Both the position numbers and the translations under genes were made by a program. A stretch of DNA of 64,000 bases, taken from Streptomyces silvae. Its GTDB lineage: Bacteria; Actinomycetota; Actinomycetes; Streptomycetales; Streptomycetaceae. The notes beneath the pieces were generated by a model that did not search any database, had not been told where the DNA came from, and saw only the letters and a list, made by a program, of their open reading frames with translations. The stretch lies in contig NZ_JAERUC010000081.1 in NCBI RefSeq assembly GCF_016745505.1, positions 1 through 64,000 of the forward strand. The letters run 5' to 3'. Shown piece after piece: positions 26,031 through 33,819 of this stretch. Positions within the stretch are counted from its first letter, which is position 1. Every line of letters starts with the position of its first letter.

Positions 26031-27051
26031 GGCGGCTGCCGCTGTGCTGGCGGCGGTGCTCGTGGTGACCGGTTGCTCCTCCGGCTCGGGCAGCCGTACG
26101 GACGCTCGCTCCAGCCCCTCTGCCTCCTCCGCGCCTGCGGTGATCCCTCTGCCGCCCAAGGCGCGGCCTGCGGGCATGGTGCAGAGCCGGGACGGGACGC
26201 TCTGGGTCGCCGAGCCCTCGCTGGCGGCGATTGCTCAGATCGCGCTGTCCGGGAAGGTCACCCAGCATCCGCTGCCGCGAGGAAACGGCTTTCCGCCCAG
26301 CCCCTCGGATCTGGTCCCCTCTCCTGACTGTGGGATCTGGTACGCCGCCGGTGACCAGCTGGGCCACCTCAGCCGGTCGGGGAAGTTCACCTGGTGGGGA
26401 GACGGGGCCGATGTGGGTAACGGTCCTGGGGCAGGACCTGATGTGCCCGGCTTTCCTGACGCGCTCGCCCTCGGGCCGGACGACACGGTCTGGTACGAGC
26501 ACTCCGCCGCGGGCGACAAGGTCTTCAGCCGTGTCGACCTGGAGCAGGGGCCGACGCGGATCGTCCGGCTGGACACCCAGTTCAGCGTCGTCGCCATGAC
26601 CGAGGGGCCGGACGGCGCGGTGTGGTTCACCCAGCGCGACGAGTACGACGCGAAGCAGCGCGAAGGCATCGGCCGCCTCACCCCCGACGGAACGTACCGC
26701 AAGTGGCCGCTGCCTGCGGATGCGTCCCCCGGTGACCTCGTCACCGGCCCGGACCGGGCCCTGTGGTTCACCGACTACGGCAGCATCAGCCGATTCGGCA
26801 CGGACGGCGATCTCACCCGCTATCCGGTCCGCAATGCCACCTACCTGAGCCACCTCGCGGTAGGTACGGACAAGTGCCTCTGGTTCACCGCCGACCACCG
26901 CATCGGCCGCCTCACCCCCCAGGGCAACATGACCCTGTGGGCGGTCCCGGGCGCCCAGGACCTGGGTGCTCTGGTGGCTGTGGAGGACGGCTCGTTCTGG
27001 CTGGCAGACCGTAAGGCCGACGTGCTCCGCCGCTTCACACCGCCGCAGTGA
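26020..27051 (+). CDS. Lipoprotein with Vgb-like (virginiamycin B lyase-type) beta-propeller
   Basis: The GTG at 26020 overlaps the previous gene by 11 bases and gives a compact lipoprotein signal ending VLVVTGC. In-frame GTGs at 25921 and 25957 would add an Arg-rich leader and overlap much more. After the lipobox Cys comes a Ser/Ala-rich linker, then a propeller of repeated blades with DGTLWVAEP, PDGAVWFTQ, PDRALWFTDYG and DKCLWFTADHRIGRLTPQG. This is the repeat style of Vgb/streptogramin lyases. The lyase catalytic residues were not confirmed, so a binding role is as likely. Last gene of the overlapping four-gene operon; probably works with the propeller of the preceding protein at the cell surface. 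Confidence 0.8.
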   Translation: MGSRAAAAVLAAVLVVTGCSSGSGSRTDARSSPSASSAPAVIPLPPKARPAGMVQSRDGTLWVAEPSLAAIAQIALSGKVTQHPLPRGNGFPPSPSDLVPSPDCGIWYAAGDQLGHLSRSGKFTWWGDGADVGNGPGAGPDVPGFPDALALGPDDTVWYEHSAAGDKVFSRVDLEQGPTRIVRLDTQFSVVAMTEGPDGAVWFTQRDEYDAKQREGIGRLTPDGTYRKWPLPADASPGDLVTGPDRALWFTDYGSISRFGTDGDLTRYPVRNATYLSHLAVGTDKCLWFTADHRIGRLTPQGNMTLWAVPGAQDLGALVAVEDGSFWLADRKADVLRRFTPPQ

Positions 27052-27216
27052 ACAGACGGGAGCGGGGGGTGAAGGTCCGGACCGGTCGCCTGCGGATCGG
27101 CGTGCTGTTGGGGGCCAACGATCCTGCTTGTCGCCGCCACAGCCGCTCGACTCGGCCCGAGCGGGCGCTACTTCGCCCGGCTGCGCGTCGGCGGGACAAG
27201 GTGCGATGATCCGTTC

Positions 27217-27666
27217 GTGGTGACAGATGCCGAGTGGACGCGGATTCGGAGTGACCTGCGCTTCGGGCAGGTCTTCAAGGGCACCGTGGTGAAGGTTCCC
27301 AGGCCCGGTGCGATCGGCATCTTCGTGGACATCGGCCTGGACGTCGGAGGATTTGTCGACGTTCTGCTCCTGCCGAGCGAGGGCGAGGACTGGCCGGCGG
27401 AGGGCACGGTTGTCGATTTCGAGATCTGGTGGGCGGACAGCCGCCGGCAGATCCGGCTGAAGCCGTCCGACTCCCGGTATCTGCGGAGCGACTTCACAGA
27501 CTTCGTCACACGCTTCCGTCCCGGTTGGCCTGCCGATGTCGGCCGGCCCGTTCGCGACCCGGGGCCTGTCTCCCCCGACGGGTCGCGGGCCCTGCTCCGC
27601 CCCCATGGATCGCCGGCCGGCTTCCCTGAGGCCGAGGACGTGGCCGGCGCTCCCAGCGGAACCTAG
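27217..27666 (+). CDS. Small S1-domain RNA-binding-type protein
   Basis: A 149-residue protein (tandem GTG codons at 27217 and 27220; either could start it). Residues ~12-80 form an S1-like OB fold: FGQVFKGTVVKVPRPGAIGI, then FVDIGLDVGGFVDVLLLP and VDFEIWWADSRRQIRLKPSD. The C-terminal 60 residues are Pro/Arg-rich and probably disordered. Stand-alone S1 proteins of this size occur in Streptomyces without known function; RNA binding is inferred from the fold only. Its stop overlaps the stop of the convergent MerR gene. Confidence 0.7.
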   Translation: MVTDAEWTRIRSDLRFGQVFKGTVVKVPRPGAIGIFVDIGLDVGGFVDVLLLPSEGEDWPAEGTVVDFEIWWADSRRQIRLKPSDSRYLRSDFTDFVTRFRPGWPADVGRPVRDPGPVSPDGSRALLRPHGSPAGFPEAEDVAGAPSGT

Positions 27667-28106
27667 CCGGCCGCCGCTTCAGGGCGGGGCTGGGTGCCGG
27701 CAAGGCGGTAGGAGTCGGTGCGGGTCTCTGCGTTCGCGTCACGTGGGCAGGGGGCGCCGGTGTGCAGGTTGGACGAGGCACCGTCGATCACGGAGTCGAG
27801 CCGGTCCCGGGTATGCGTGAGATCCGCGATGCGCCGGTCGAGCTGGTTGCGCTCCACGGCCAGGCGCTGGAGGAGCTCAGGGGTGGCCCTGCCCTCGATG
27901 ACGCAGGGCGTCAGCTCGGCGATGGCTTTGCTGCTCAGGCCGGCGGCGTACAGCTGGCGGATGAGGTGGATGCGCTCGACGGCGGTCTCCGCGTAGTGGC
28001 GCTGGCCGCTGCCGCTGCGCTCGGCGGTGAGCAGGTTCTGTTCCTCGTAGTACCGCAGGGCCCGGGTGGTGACGCCCGTGCGGCGGGCGAGTTCCCCGAT
28101 CCGCAT
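27663..28106 (-). CDS. MerR-family transcriptional regulator
   Basis: A 147-residue regulator starting at MRIGELARRTGVTTRALRYY; a start nine codons upstream is possible. Standard MerR HTH and wing, then a coiled-coil (AVERNQLDRRIADLTHTRDR) and a ~35-residue tail with one Cys (APCP). Similar to the regulator at 19521 in the N-terminal 100 residues, including the LTPCV/LLPCV cysteine. It is divergent from the hydrolase at 28406 across a MerR-type promoter. Signal unknown; probably a small organic or reactive molecule. Confidence 0.87.
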   Translation of the reverse strand: MRIGELARRTGVTTRALRYYEEQNLLTAERSGSGQRHYAETAVERIHLIRQLYAAGLSSKAIAELTPCVIEGRATPELLQRLAVERNQLDRRIADLTHTRDRLDSVIDGASSNLHTGAPCPRDANAETRTDSYRLAGTQPRPEAAAG

Positions 28107-28142
28107 TCCCGATCCCTTCCGCGTGTTCTGCATCGGACGTAC

Positions 28143-28174
28143 TTGCCCTTCACGTCGACGTCAAGTTTTACGGT
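28143..28174 (+). promoter_or_regulatory. MerR-type promoter and operator for the hydrolase
   Basis: A -35-like TTGCCC (28143-28148) and a -10-like TACGGT (28169-28174) are spaced by 20 bases. The spacer contains cttcacgtcgacgtcaag, an almost perfect palindrome. The layout and core acgtc-acgt match the operator at 20183, so the two MerR proteins recognise near-identical sites. Confidence 0.65.
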
Positions 28175-28251
28175 AGCTCATGTGCCCAAGGGCGGGCGAA
28201 TGAGCCAGTTGATCCCATATCGGGATGAGTCGAACGACGAACGGAGTCTCC

Positions 28252-28320
28252 ATGAGCCGGGGCACTGCCCCGGCGCGCGGGGTGACCGGCGTCGAGGAGC
28301 ACGCCCCGCACGACAAGTAG
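28252..28320 (+). CDS. Possible 22-residue leader peptide
   Basis: ATG with a GGAG ribosome site six bases upstream; 22 codons ending in TAG, reading MSRGTAPARGVTGVEEHA. It lies between the MerR-controlled promoter and the hydrolase gene. It could be a translated leader, or a remnant of a lost gene. No homologue is recognised. Confidence 0.3.
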   Translation: MSRGTAPARGVTGVEEHAPHDK

Positions 28321-28405
28321 GGCCGGGACGCGCTCGACCACTTCGATGCGGACCGGGTCCCTCCGCCTCCCCCGACCCGTTACTCCCCGAAAGGCAGACA
28401 CAGGC

Positions 28406-29344
28406 ATGACCATGCACCACACCACCGGCCTCACCGGCCCCGCTCCCCGCGCGACCGTATCCGTCAAGCCGCTCGTGCTGAGCGCTCCGCAGCGCGGCGA
28501 GGACCAGCACGTCCGCATCACCGCCCCCACCACCGGCACGAGCCTGCCCGTCGTGCTCTTCGCCCATGGCTTCGGCTCGGACCTGGACGGCTACGCCCCG
28601 CTGGTCGATCACTGGGCGTCCGGCGGCTTTGTCGTCATCCAGACCACGCACCTGGACTCCAAGCGGCTCGGCCTGCCGGCCGATGATCCTCGCCGGCCCG
28701 AGATGTGGCGCTACCGCGTGCAGGACATGCGGCGGATCCTCGACGAGCTCACCACCTTGGAGGCGAGTGTGCCGGGCCTGGAAGGCCGCATCGACCACAG
28801 CCGCGTCGTCGCGGCCGGGCACTCCTTCGGCGGGCAGACCGCCGGCATCCTGGTGGGCCTGCGCGTCACGGACCCGCGGACCGGCGCCGCCGAGGACCTG
28901 TCCGATTCCCGGGTGATGGCCAGCATCCAGCTGGCCACCGCAGGCAAGGGCGGCGACGAACTGACCCCCTTCGCCCACGACAACCTTCCCTGGCTGCGCG
29001 ATCAGGACTTCTCGCACATCACCGCCCCCGGGCTCGTCGTCGCCGGAGACAAGGACGACCTCCCGCTCTCCACCAGGGGCCCGGCCTGGACGGCCGACCC
29101 CTACACCCTCAGCCGCGGCAACAAGAGCCTCCTGACCGTCCGCGGCGGCGAGCACTTCCTCGGCGGCATCTCCGGCCACCAGGTAACGGAGACCACCGAC
29201 GAGAACCCCGACCGTGTCGCTCTCGTCCAGCAGGTGACCCTCGCGTACCTGCGCCACGTCACCGGAACCGACCTCACCGACTGGAAGAACGCCCAAGCGG
29301 TCCTCACGGACGGCCACCCGCTGGGACGCCTCGAATCCAAGTGA
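28406..29344 (+). CDS. Alpha/beta hydrolase (chlorophyllase/PAF-acetylhydrolase-like)
   Basis: 312 residues from the ATG at 28406; an earlier in-frame start lacks a ribosome site. Oxyanion-loop motif VVLFAHGFGSDLDGY, nucleophile elbow AAGHSFGGQTAG (catalytic Ser), acid region GLVVAGDKDDLP and a C-terminal GGEHFLGGISGH histidine complete the triad. No signal peptide, so it is cytoplasmic. Similar enzymes hydrolyse esters of varied lipophilic compounds; the substrate is not predictable. Divergent from and probably induced through the MerR regulator at 27663. A bidirectional terminator at 29469 separates it from the convergent SDR gene. Confidence 0.87.
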   Translation: MTMHHTTGLTGPAPRATVSVKPLVLSAPQRGEDQHVRITAPTTGTSLPVVLFAHGFGSDLDGYAPLVDHWASGGFVVIQTTHLDSKRLGLPADDPRRPEMWRYRVQDMRRILDELTTLEASVPGLEGRIDHSRVVAAGHSFGGQTAGILVGLRVTDPRTGAAEDLSDSRVMASIQLATAGKGGDELTPFAHDNLPWLRDQDFSHITAPGLVVAGDKDDLPLSTRGPAWTADPYTLSRGNKSLLTVRGGEHFLGGISGHQVTETTDENPDRVALVQQVTLAYLRHVTGTDLTDWKNAQAVLTDGHPLGRLESK

Positions 29345-29468
29345 CCCCGGCGCCCGCAGCCACGTGTCCTTCTTGCTGCCCGTGGGCACCGTGCCTGCCA
29401 CCGCGTGGGCGGGACCGGTCCCCTCCGTCCGGCTGCCACCACGTCGCTGCTGTAGAGGATGCAGAGAT

Positions 29469-29499
29469 GGGCCGCGCGGGGCCCGAACCCGCGCGGCCC
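29469..29499. terminator. Bidirectional hairpin terminator
   Basis: A perfect 12-bp stem gggccgcgcggg / cccgcgcggccc with a 7-base loop, between two convergent genes. Confidence 0.75.
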
Positions 29500-29545
29500 T
29501 CCAGGGGGGAGCAACCGCGACCTCATCGTGAGGGCGGAGTGGCCG

Positions 29546-30295
29546 TCACCGCTGTGCGGTGGGACGGACCACGATCTCGTTCACGTCGACCTTGTCCGGC
29601 TGGGCGATGGCGTAGGTGATGGCGTCCGCGATCGCTGCGGGGTCCAGCGCCATGGCGTCACGGCTGGCGAGCAGTGCGGCCCGGGCCTCGGGGTCGGCGA
29701 CGGAGTTGACGAAGTCGGTGTGCACGAATCCCGGGGAGACGACCGTGACGCGCAGGTCTCCGACCTCCTGCCGCAGTCCTTCGCAGACCGCGCGCACGGC
29801 TGTCTTCGTAGCGGAGTACACCGCCTGGCCGGGAACCGTGCGGTACGCCGCGGTCGACGACACCGTGACCAGGTGCCCGGCCTCCTGCCGACGGAAGACA
29901 GGAAGCGCGGCAGCGACGCCATACAGGACGCCGCGCAGGTTGACGTCGATCATGTCGTCCCACTCCTCGACCCGCAGCTCCTCCAGCAAGGAGACCGGCC
30001 CGATCCCGGCGTTGTTGACCAGGACGTCAAGGCGTCCGAATTCGCCGACCGCCGTGTCGACGAGCCGGACCAGGTCTTCGCGTCGGCGTACATCGGTCGG
30101 TACGCCGACGGCTCGGCCACCGTTCTGCCGTATCGCTGCTGCCAGTTGCTCCAGGCTCTCGCTGCGCCGGGCGCCCAGGACGACCGTCGCACCGCGGTCC
30201 GCGAGGGCGAGCGCGGTCGCCCTGCCTATGCCGCTGCTGGCGCCGGTGATGGCGATCACCTTGCCGCGGGCCTGTGTCTTGTCGGTGTCTGTCAT
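29546..30295 (-). CDS. SDR-family NAD(P)-dependent oxidoreductase
   Basis: About 249 residues from the third possible start (MTDTDKTQARGKV); Mets 3 and 6 codons earlier are alternatives. Classical short-chain dehydrogenase: ITGASSGIGRA cofactor loop, LVNNAGIG, catalytic Ser in TVSSTAAYR and YSATKTA (Tyr-x3-Lys). The C-terminus resembles the YdfG-like group acting on 3-hydroxy acids or alcohols. Lies just downstream of a second SDR gene (gap about 95 bases) in the same orientation, so the two may be co-transcribed and controlled by the XRE regulator at 31382. Confidence 0.88.
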   Translation of the reverse strand: MTDTDKTQARGKVIAITGASSGIGRATALALADRGATVVLGARRSESLEQLAAAIRQNGGRAVGVPTDVRRREDLVRLVDTAVGEFGRLDVLVNNAGIGPVSLLEELRVEEWDDMIDVNLRGVLYGVAAALPVFRRQEAGHLVTVSSTAAYRTVPGQAVYSATKTAVRAVCEGLRQEVGDLRVTVVSPGFVHTDFVNSVADPEARAALLASRDAMALDPAAIADAITYAIAQPDKVDVNEIVVRPTAQR

Positions 30296-30389
30296 CTTCT
30301 CCATCTCCCTCATCGTTCCGGTATTCCTCGGTCCCCCGTCTCCGGGCCGCGGCCGTTCCTGCGGAGGTTGGGGCCTCCGCGCGGACGCG

Positions 30390-31136
30390 TCACACCTGGG
30401 CCATGCCGCCGTCGACGAACAGTTCGACGCCGTGTACGAAGCCGGCGTCGTCGCTCGCGAGGAACGCGGCGACCGTGGCGATCTCCCGTGGGGCGGAGAT
30501 ACGGCCGATCGGACTGCCGGCGCCCATGGCTTCCAGCTGCGCTGCGACGCCGTCGGCCCCGAATGCTTGGGCCAGGGCCTCCCGCAGGGACTCGGTGTCG
30601 ACCGCGCCGGGGCTGAGTACGTTCATCCGGATCCCGGACCCCTTGGTGTCCTGGATCCAGGAGCGCAGGAAGTTCCGGATGGCGGCCTTCGCTCCGCCGT
30701 ACAGGCCCATTCCGTAGGGCGGGTGGATCGATGCGGTCGACCCGATGATCGTGATGCTGCTGCCGGAGCGCATCAGGGGCAGTGCCTTCTGCACGGTGTA
30801 CAGGACGCCCCTGACGTTCACCGAGAAGGTCCGCTCGAACTCCTCGTCCGTGATGGCTCCCAGAACGGAGTGGTGGCCGGAGGCCGCGTTGGCGAATACG
30901 GCGTCGAGGTGGCCGTGGTGCTCGGCCACGTGGCTGTACAGCGCGTCCATGTCCGCGGCACTGGCCACGTCGGCGCGGACGCCCGAGGCCCGCGGGCCGA
31001 GCTTGGCGGTAGCGGCGTCGACACGCTCCTGATCACGCCCCGTGATGACCACCTGCTGGCCGCGGGAGATCAGCTCCTCGGCGATGGCGTAGCCGATGCC
31101 GGACGTGGCACCGGTGATGAGTGCGATCTTGCTCAT
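30390..31136 (-). CDS. SDR-family oxidoreductase
   Basis: 248 residues from MSKIALITGATSGIGYAIAE. The Met lies right before the cofactor loop; the upstream frame is Arg/Ser-rich and unlikely. Motifs: TGATSGIG, FANAASGH in place of NNAG, active-site Ser in GSTAS, YGGAKAA, and a C-terminal DGGMAQV typical of the family. It is divergent from the MmyB-type regulator at 31382, a very common pairing in Streptomyces in which the regulator controls the SDR. Confidence 0.88.
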   Translation of the reverse strand: MSKIALITGATSGIGYAIAEELISRGQQVVITGRDQERVDAATAKLGPRASGVRADVASAADMDALYSHVAEHHGHLDAVFANAASGHHSVLGAITDEEFERTFSVNVRGVLYTVQKALPLMRSGSSITIIGSTASIHPPYGMGLYGGAKAAIRNFLRSWIQDTKGSGIRMNVLSPGAVDTESLREALAQAFGADGVAAQLEAMGAGSPIGRISAPREIATVAAFLASDDAGFVHGVELFVDGGMAQV

Positions 31137-31381
31137 GGTCTTTCCTTGTCTGTTGCCGGCCGTGGGTGACCGAAGTGAGGCTCTGGCAGAGCCAGGCCGA
31201 TTCGTGAGCGGCAGGAGCGGCAACTCGATCTCTCGGCGCTCACACGCTCCTGAGGATCTGCTGCCGAGGTGCCGTCGGCGCCCGGATGAGTGGTGGAGCC
31301 CCGGGCCTGGTCTTCAGTCTGCGGTAGATTTAGCCTGGTATACAGAGCCCGTTTATTCTAGAACTGAGGGTGGTACCCACC

Positions 31382-32185
31382 ATGCAGCAGGAAGAAGATC
31401 AGCGTCGTGAGCTGGGGGCCTTCCTTCGCAGCCGCAGAGGCCGGATCACGCCGGAGCAGGTGGGGCTCCCCTACACCGGCCGACGCCGTACCCCGGGGCT
31501 GCGCCGGGAGGAACTCGCGCTGCTCGCGGGCATCAGCGCCACCTGGTACACGTACCTCGAGCAGGGCCGGGACATCCGCGCCTCCGACCAGGTGCTCGGC
31601 GCCATCGCTTCGACGTTGCGGCTCGACCGTCATGAGCGGGAACACCTCTTCCGGCTCGCGGGTCACGCACCTGCGGTCCTCGCCGAGGAGGCCGAGCCGC
31701 TCGCCCCTGAGGTGGCGGCCGTCCCGCACCTGCTCCAGCCGCAGCCCGCGTACATCATCGACGGTACCTACGACGTGCTCAGCTTCAACCGGGCAGCCGG
31801 CGAGCTGTTTCCGAACCTCACCGCAGCTGCGGACCGGCCCGCGAACTTCGCCCGCTGGACGTTCCTGGAACCCGTGGCGCGGGATGTCGTCGTCGACTGG
31901 GAGACGGAGGCGCGCGGCCTGGTCGCCCGACTGCGGATGCTGGCCGGGAGGCATCCGGGCAACAGCCGGTACACGCGGCTGATCGACGAACTGAAGGCGG
32001 GCAGCACGCACATGCGCGACTGGTGGCCGGAGTACGACGTGCAGGTCCAGCACGGCGGGCGCAAACGGCTGTGCCCTCCGGGCCGGGAAGCGGCCGACTT
32101 CGTCTACACCGCATTCCACCTGGCCGAACAGCCGGAGCTGACGTTGGTCATCTACAGCGAGGAGAGCCGGTCCGTGGTCGGCTGA
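31382..32185 (+). CDS. XRE-family regulator with MmyB-like ligand-binding domain
   Basis: 267 residues from MQQEEDQRRELGAFL; a GTG four codons earlier is possible. The N-terminal HTH includes the family signature RRTPGLRREELALLAGIS followed by WYTYLEQGRD. The C-terminal PAS-like MmyB domain contains YDVLSFNRAAGELFP and AAFVY-type segments (FVYTAFHLAEQPELTLVIY), thought to bind a fatty acid or similar small ligand. Divergent from the SDR at 30390, which it likely represses. Confidence 0.88.
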   Translation: MQQEEDQRRELGAFLRSRRGRITPEQVGLPYTGRRRTPGLRREELALLAGISATWYTYLEQGRDIRASDQVLGAIASTLRLDRHEREHLFRLAGHAPAVLAEEAEPLAPEVAAVPHLLQPQPAYIIDGTYDVLSFNRAAGELFPNLTAAADRPANFARWTFLEPVARDVVVDWETEARGLVARLRMLAGRHPGNSRYTRLIDELKAGSTHMRDWWPEYDVQVQHGGRKRLCPPGREAADFVYTAFHLAEQPELTLVIYSEESRSVVG

Positions 32186-32289
32186 AGGTTGTCCCGCGCA
32201 CACGGTGTCCTTACGGAACCGCTCGCGGGGCCGGAGCGCGAGCGGCGTCCCCATCACCAGCCGCCCGCCGATGGCCAGGCCACATGTCG

Positions 32290-32520
32290 TCGTACGCCGC
32301 GTCGAAGAACTGCGCCTGCGACACGCGCAGCACGGGCCCGTCGGATGTACCGCCCCTGGCTGCCTCTGTGAGGCGGGCTGACTTCAGGACGGCGTTCTTC
32401 AGCTCCGCCCGGTGCGCGGCCGACTCCTGTACTTCGAGCTGCCGAGTGCTTGTCCGTGACAGGAGGTACTGGCCGAACAGCGATCCGCCCGCGCCGAGCG
32501 CAACAATCGATCATGATTCG
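32290..32520 (-). pseudogene. Fragment of a hypothetical Streptomyces gene
   Basis: On the minus strand an open segment reads LGAGGSLFGQYLLSR, then QESAAHRAELKNAVLKSARL and SQAQFFDAAYDD, with coding-like codon bias. It resembles the early part of small uncharacterised proteins having one membrane segment and a charged helix. An in-frame stop lies just upstream and no start fits, so the 5' end is lost. The rest of 32186-32707 shows no gene. Confidence 0.35.
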
Positions 32521-32707
32521 GTGGTCGGCGTCTGCACGGCGGCCGATCCCGACTTCCGTGCCGCCGTCGGGACCGGTAGGAGAACTTCGTGGACCGGGCG
32601 TGCTCCCGGATAGTCATCGTGGAGACCCACGAAAGGCTTTCCCGGTAAGGCTGTTGAGGCCGGTCGTGCTCCATGCCTGGCCCTGGTGGACCATGTGCCG
32701 AGCCGTC

Positions 32708-33214
32708 TCAGGTCAGGACCATCCAGCGTCGGCCGTCCAGGAGTTCTCGCGCCGCGTCGAGGTGGCCGGCGTGGCAGGCGGTCTCAGTGATGACATGCAG
32801 CAGGACGTCTCGAAGGGTGTGCAGGTGCGGCTCGCCGAAGAGGTGGTGGGGCCACCACGCCAGGGGAGCATCCGCTGCGGTGGCACTGATGACGGTATCC
32901 GCGAGGCCGGCCTCCGTGCGGTACCGGTCGAGGATCTCGGCAGCCTGCACCTCTGGGTCCACCTGCCACGCGTCGCTTTCGGCGGCCGAGGACTCGATGA
33001 CGTCCTGGTCGCCGGCTACCACCGCCCGGAACCAGAACCGCTCGACGTCGAGGGCGAGATGCTGGACGAGGCCGAGGCAGTTCCATCCTGATGGCAGCAC
33101 GGGCCGGCACAGGGCATCCGTGTCGAGGCCGTCGAGGATGCCGAGTACGTGGCGGCGTTGTCCGTGCAGGAACGACAGGAGCGACCGGATCTCGGGGTCC
33201 GGCGCGCCGGTCAC
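32708..33214 (-). CDS. DinB-like protein (DUF664)
   Basis: 168 residues starting MTGAPDPEIRSLLSFLHGQR; the start overlaps the upstream gene's stop (ATGA). A four-helix DinB fold is suggested by the metal-binding histidines in LVQHLALDVERFWF and by HVITETACHAGHLDAARE near the C-terminus. DUF664 members are mycothiol-dependent or otherwise metal-dependent transferases in actinobacteria. Co-translated with the VOC gene at 33211; both could act in detoxification. Confidence 0.87.
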   Translation of the reverse strand: MTGAPDPEIRSLLSFLHGQRRHVLGILDGLDTDALCRPVLPSGWNCLGLVQHLALDVERFWFRAVVAGDQDVIESSAAESDAWQVDPEVQAAEILDRYRTEAGLADTVISATAADAPLAWWPHHLFGEPHLHTLRDVLLHVITETACHAGHLDAARELLDGRRWMVLT

Positions 33215-33612
33215 TTGGCGATCTCCCAGATGTGGCCGCCGGGATCACGGAAGCTGGCGGTTCGTATGCCCCAGGGCCGGTCCATGGGGCCGTTGAGCAG
33301 GGTGACTCCGCGTGCGGCCAGTTCCTTGCACATCGCGTCCACGTCGTCCACCGGCAGGGTGAGCTGGAGACGGGAGCCGGCGTCGGCCTCGGCCACGCGG
33401 GCGGGTTCGATGACCGCGGTCGCTGCGGTGGTCCTCAACAGGTTGATGAGGGTGTTGCCGAATTCGAAGACAGCTGAGTTGTCGTCCTCGAAGGCCACCG
33501 GCAGTCCGAAGACCTCTCGGTAGAACCGCTTCGTGGCGTCCAGATCGTCGACGAAGAGGGTGATCGCGCTGATGCCTGTGGGCCGTGAGGAAGTGTTCAC
33601 CGTGTCTGTCAC
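33211..33612 (-). CDS. VOC-family (glyoxalase-like) protein
   Basis: 133 residues. The fold is indicated by ISAITLFVDDLDATKRFYRE, AVFEFGNTLINLL, LQLTLPVDDVDAMCKELAAR and the C-terminal FRDPGGHIWEIAK, which carries the usual metal-ligand Glu. Its stop overlaps the start of the DinB gene. Likely handles an electrophile or antibiotic; the substrate is unknown. Confidence 0.87.
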   Translation of the reverse strand: MTDTVNTSSRPTGISAITLFVDDLDATKRFYREVFGLPVAFEDDNSAVFEFGNTLINLLRTTAATAVIEPARVAEADAGSRLQLTLPVDDVDAMCKELAARGVTLLNGPMDRPWGIRTASFRDPGGHIWEIAK

Positions 33613-33819
33613 AGCTACAAAGGATCTACGAGCGGGAGAGCCACGTACAGAGGTCGGATCGAGCGATGTGTTCGGGCGGTCTGTTCGAGCTACGCGGGAC
33701 GTGTCCTGGAGGGGTTCGGCACCAGGCGGCTACGGCGCCGCGTCCGCCGGCCCGGAACCGTGCCGGCTGCTCGGCATGGTTCGCCGGGTACCGAAGCGTT
33801 CGGCTCCTAGCGTGGTGGC

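Noticed and set aside
25921-27051. The Vgb-like lipoprotein starting at 25921
   Set aside because: This would overlap the preceding gene by 110 bases and add a 33-residue leader whose Arg run comes from the other frame's codons; the GTG at 26020 gives a normal lipoprotein signal.
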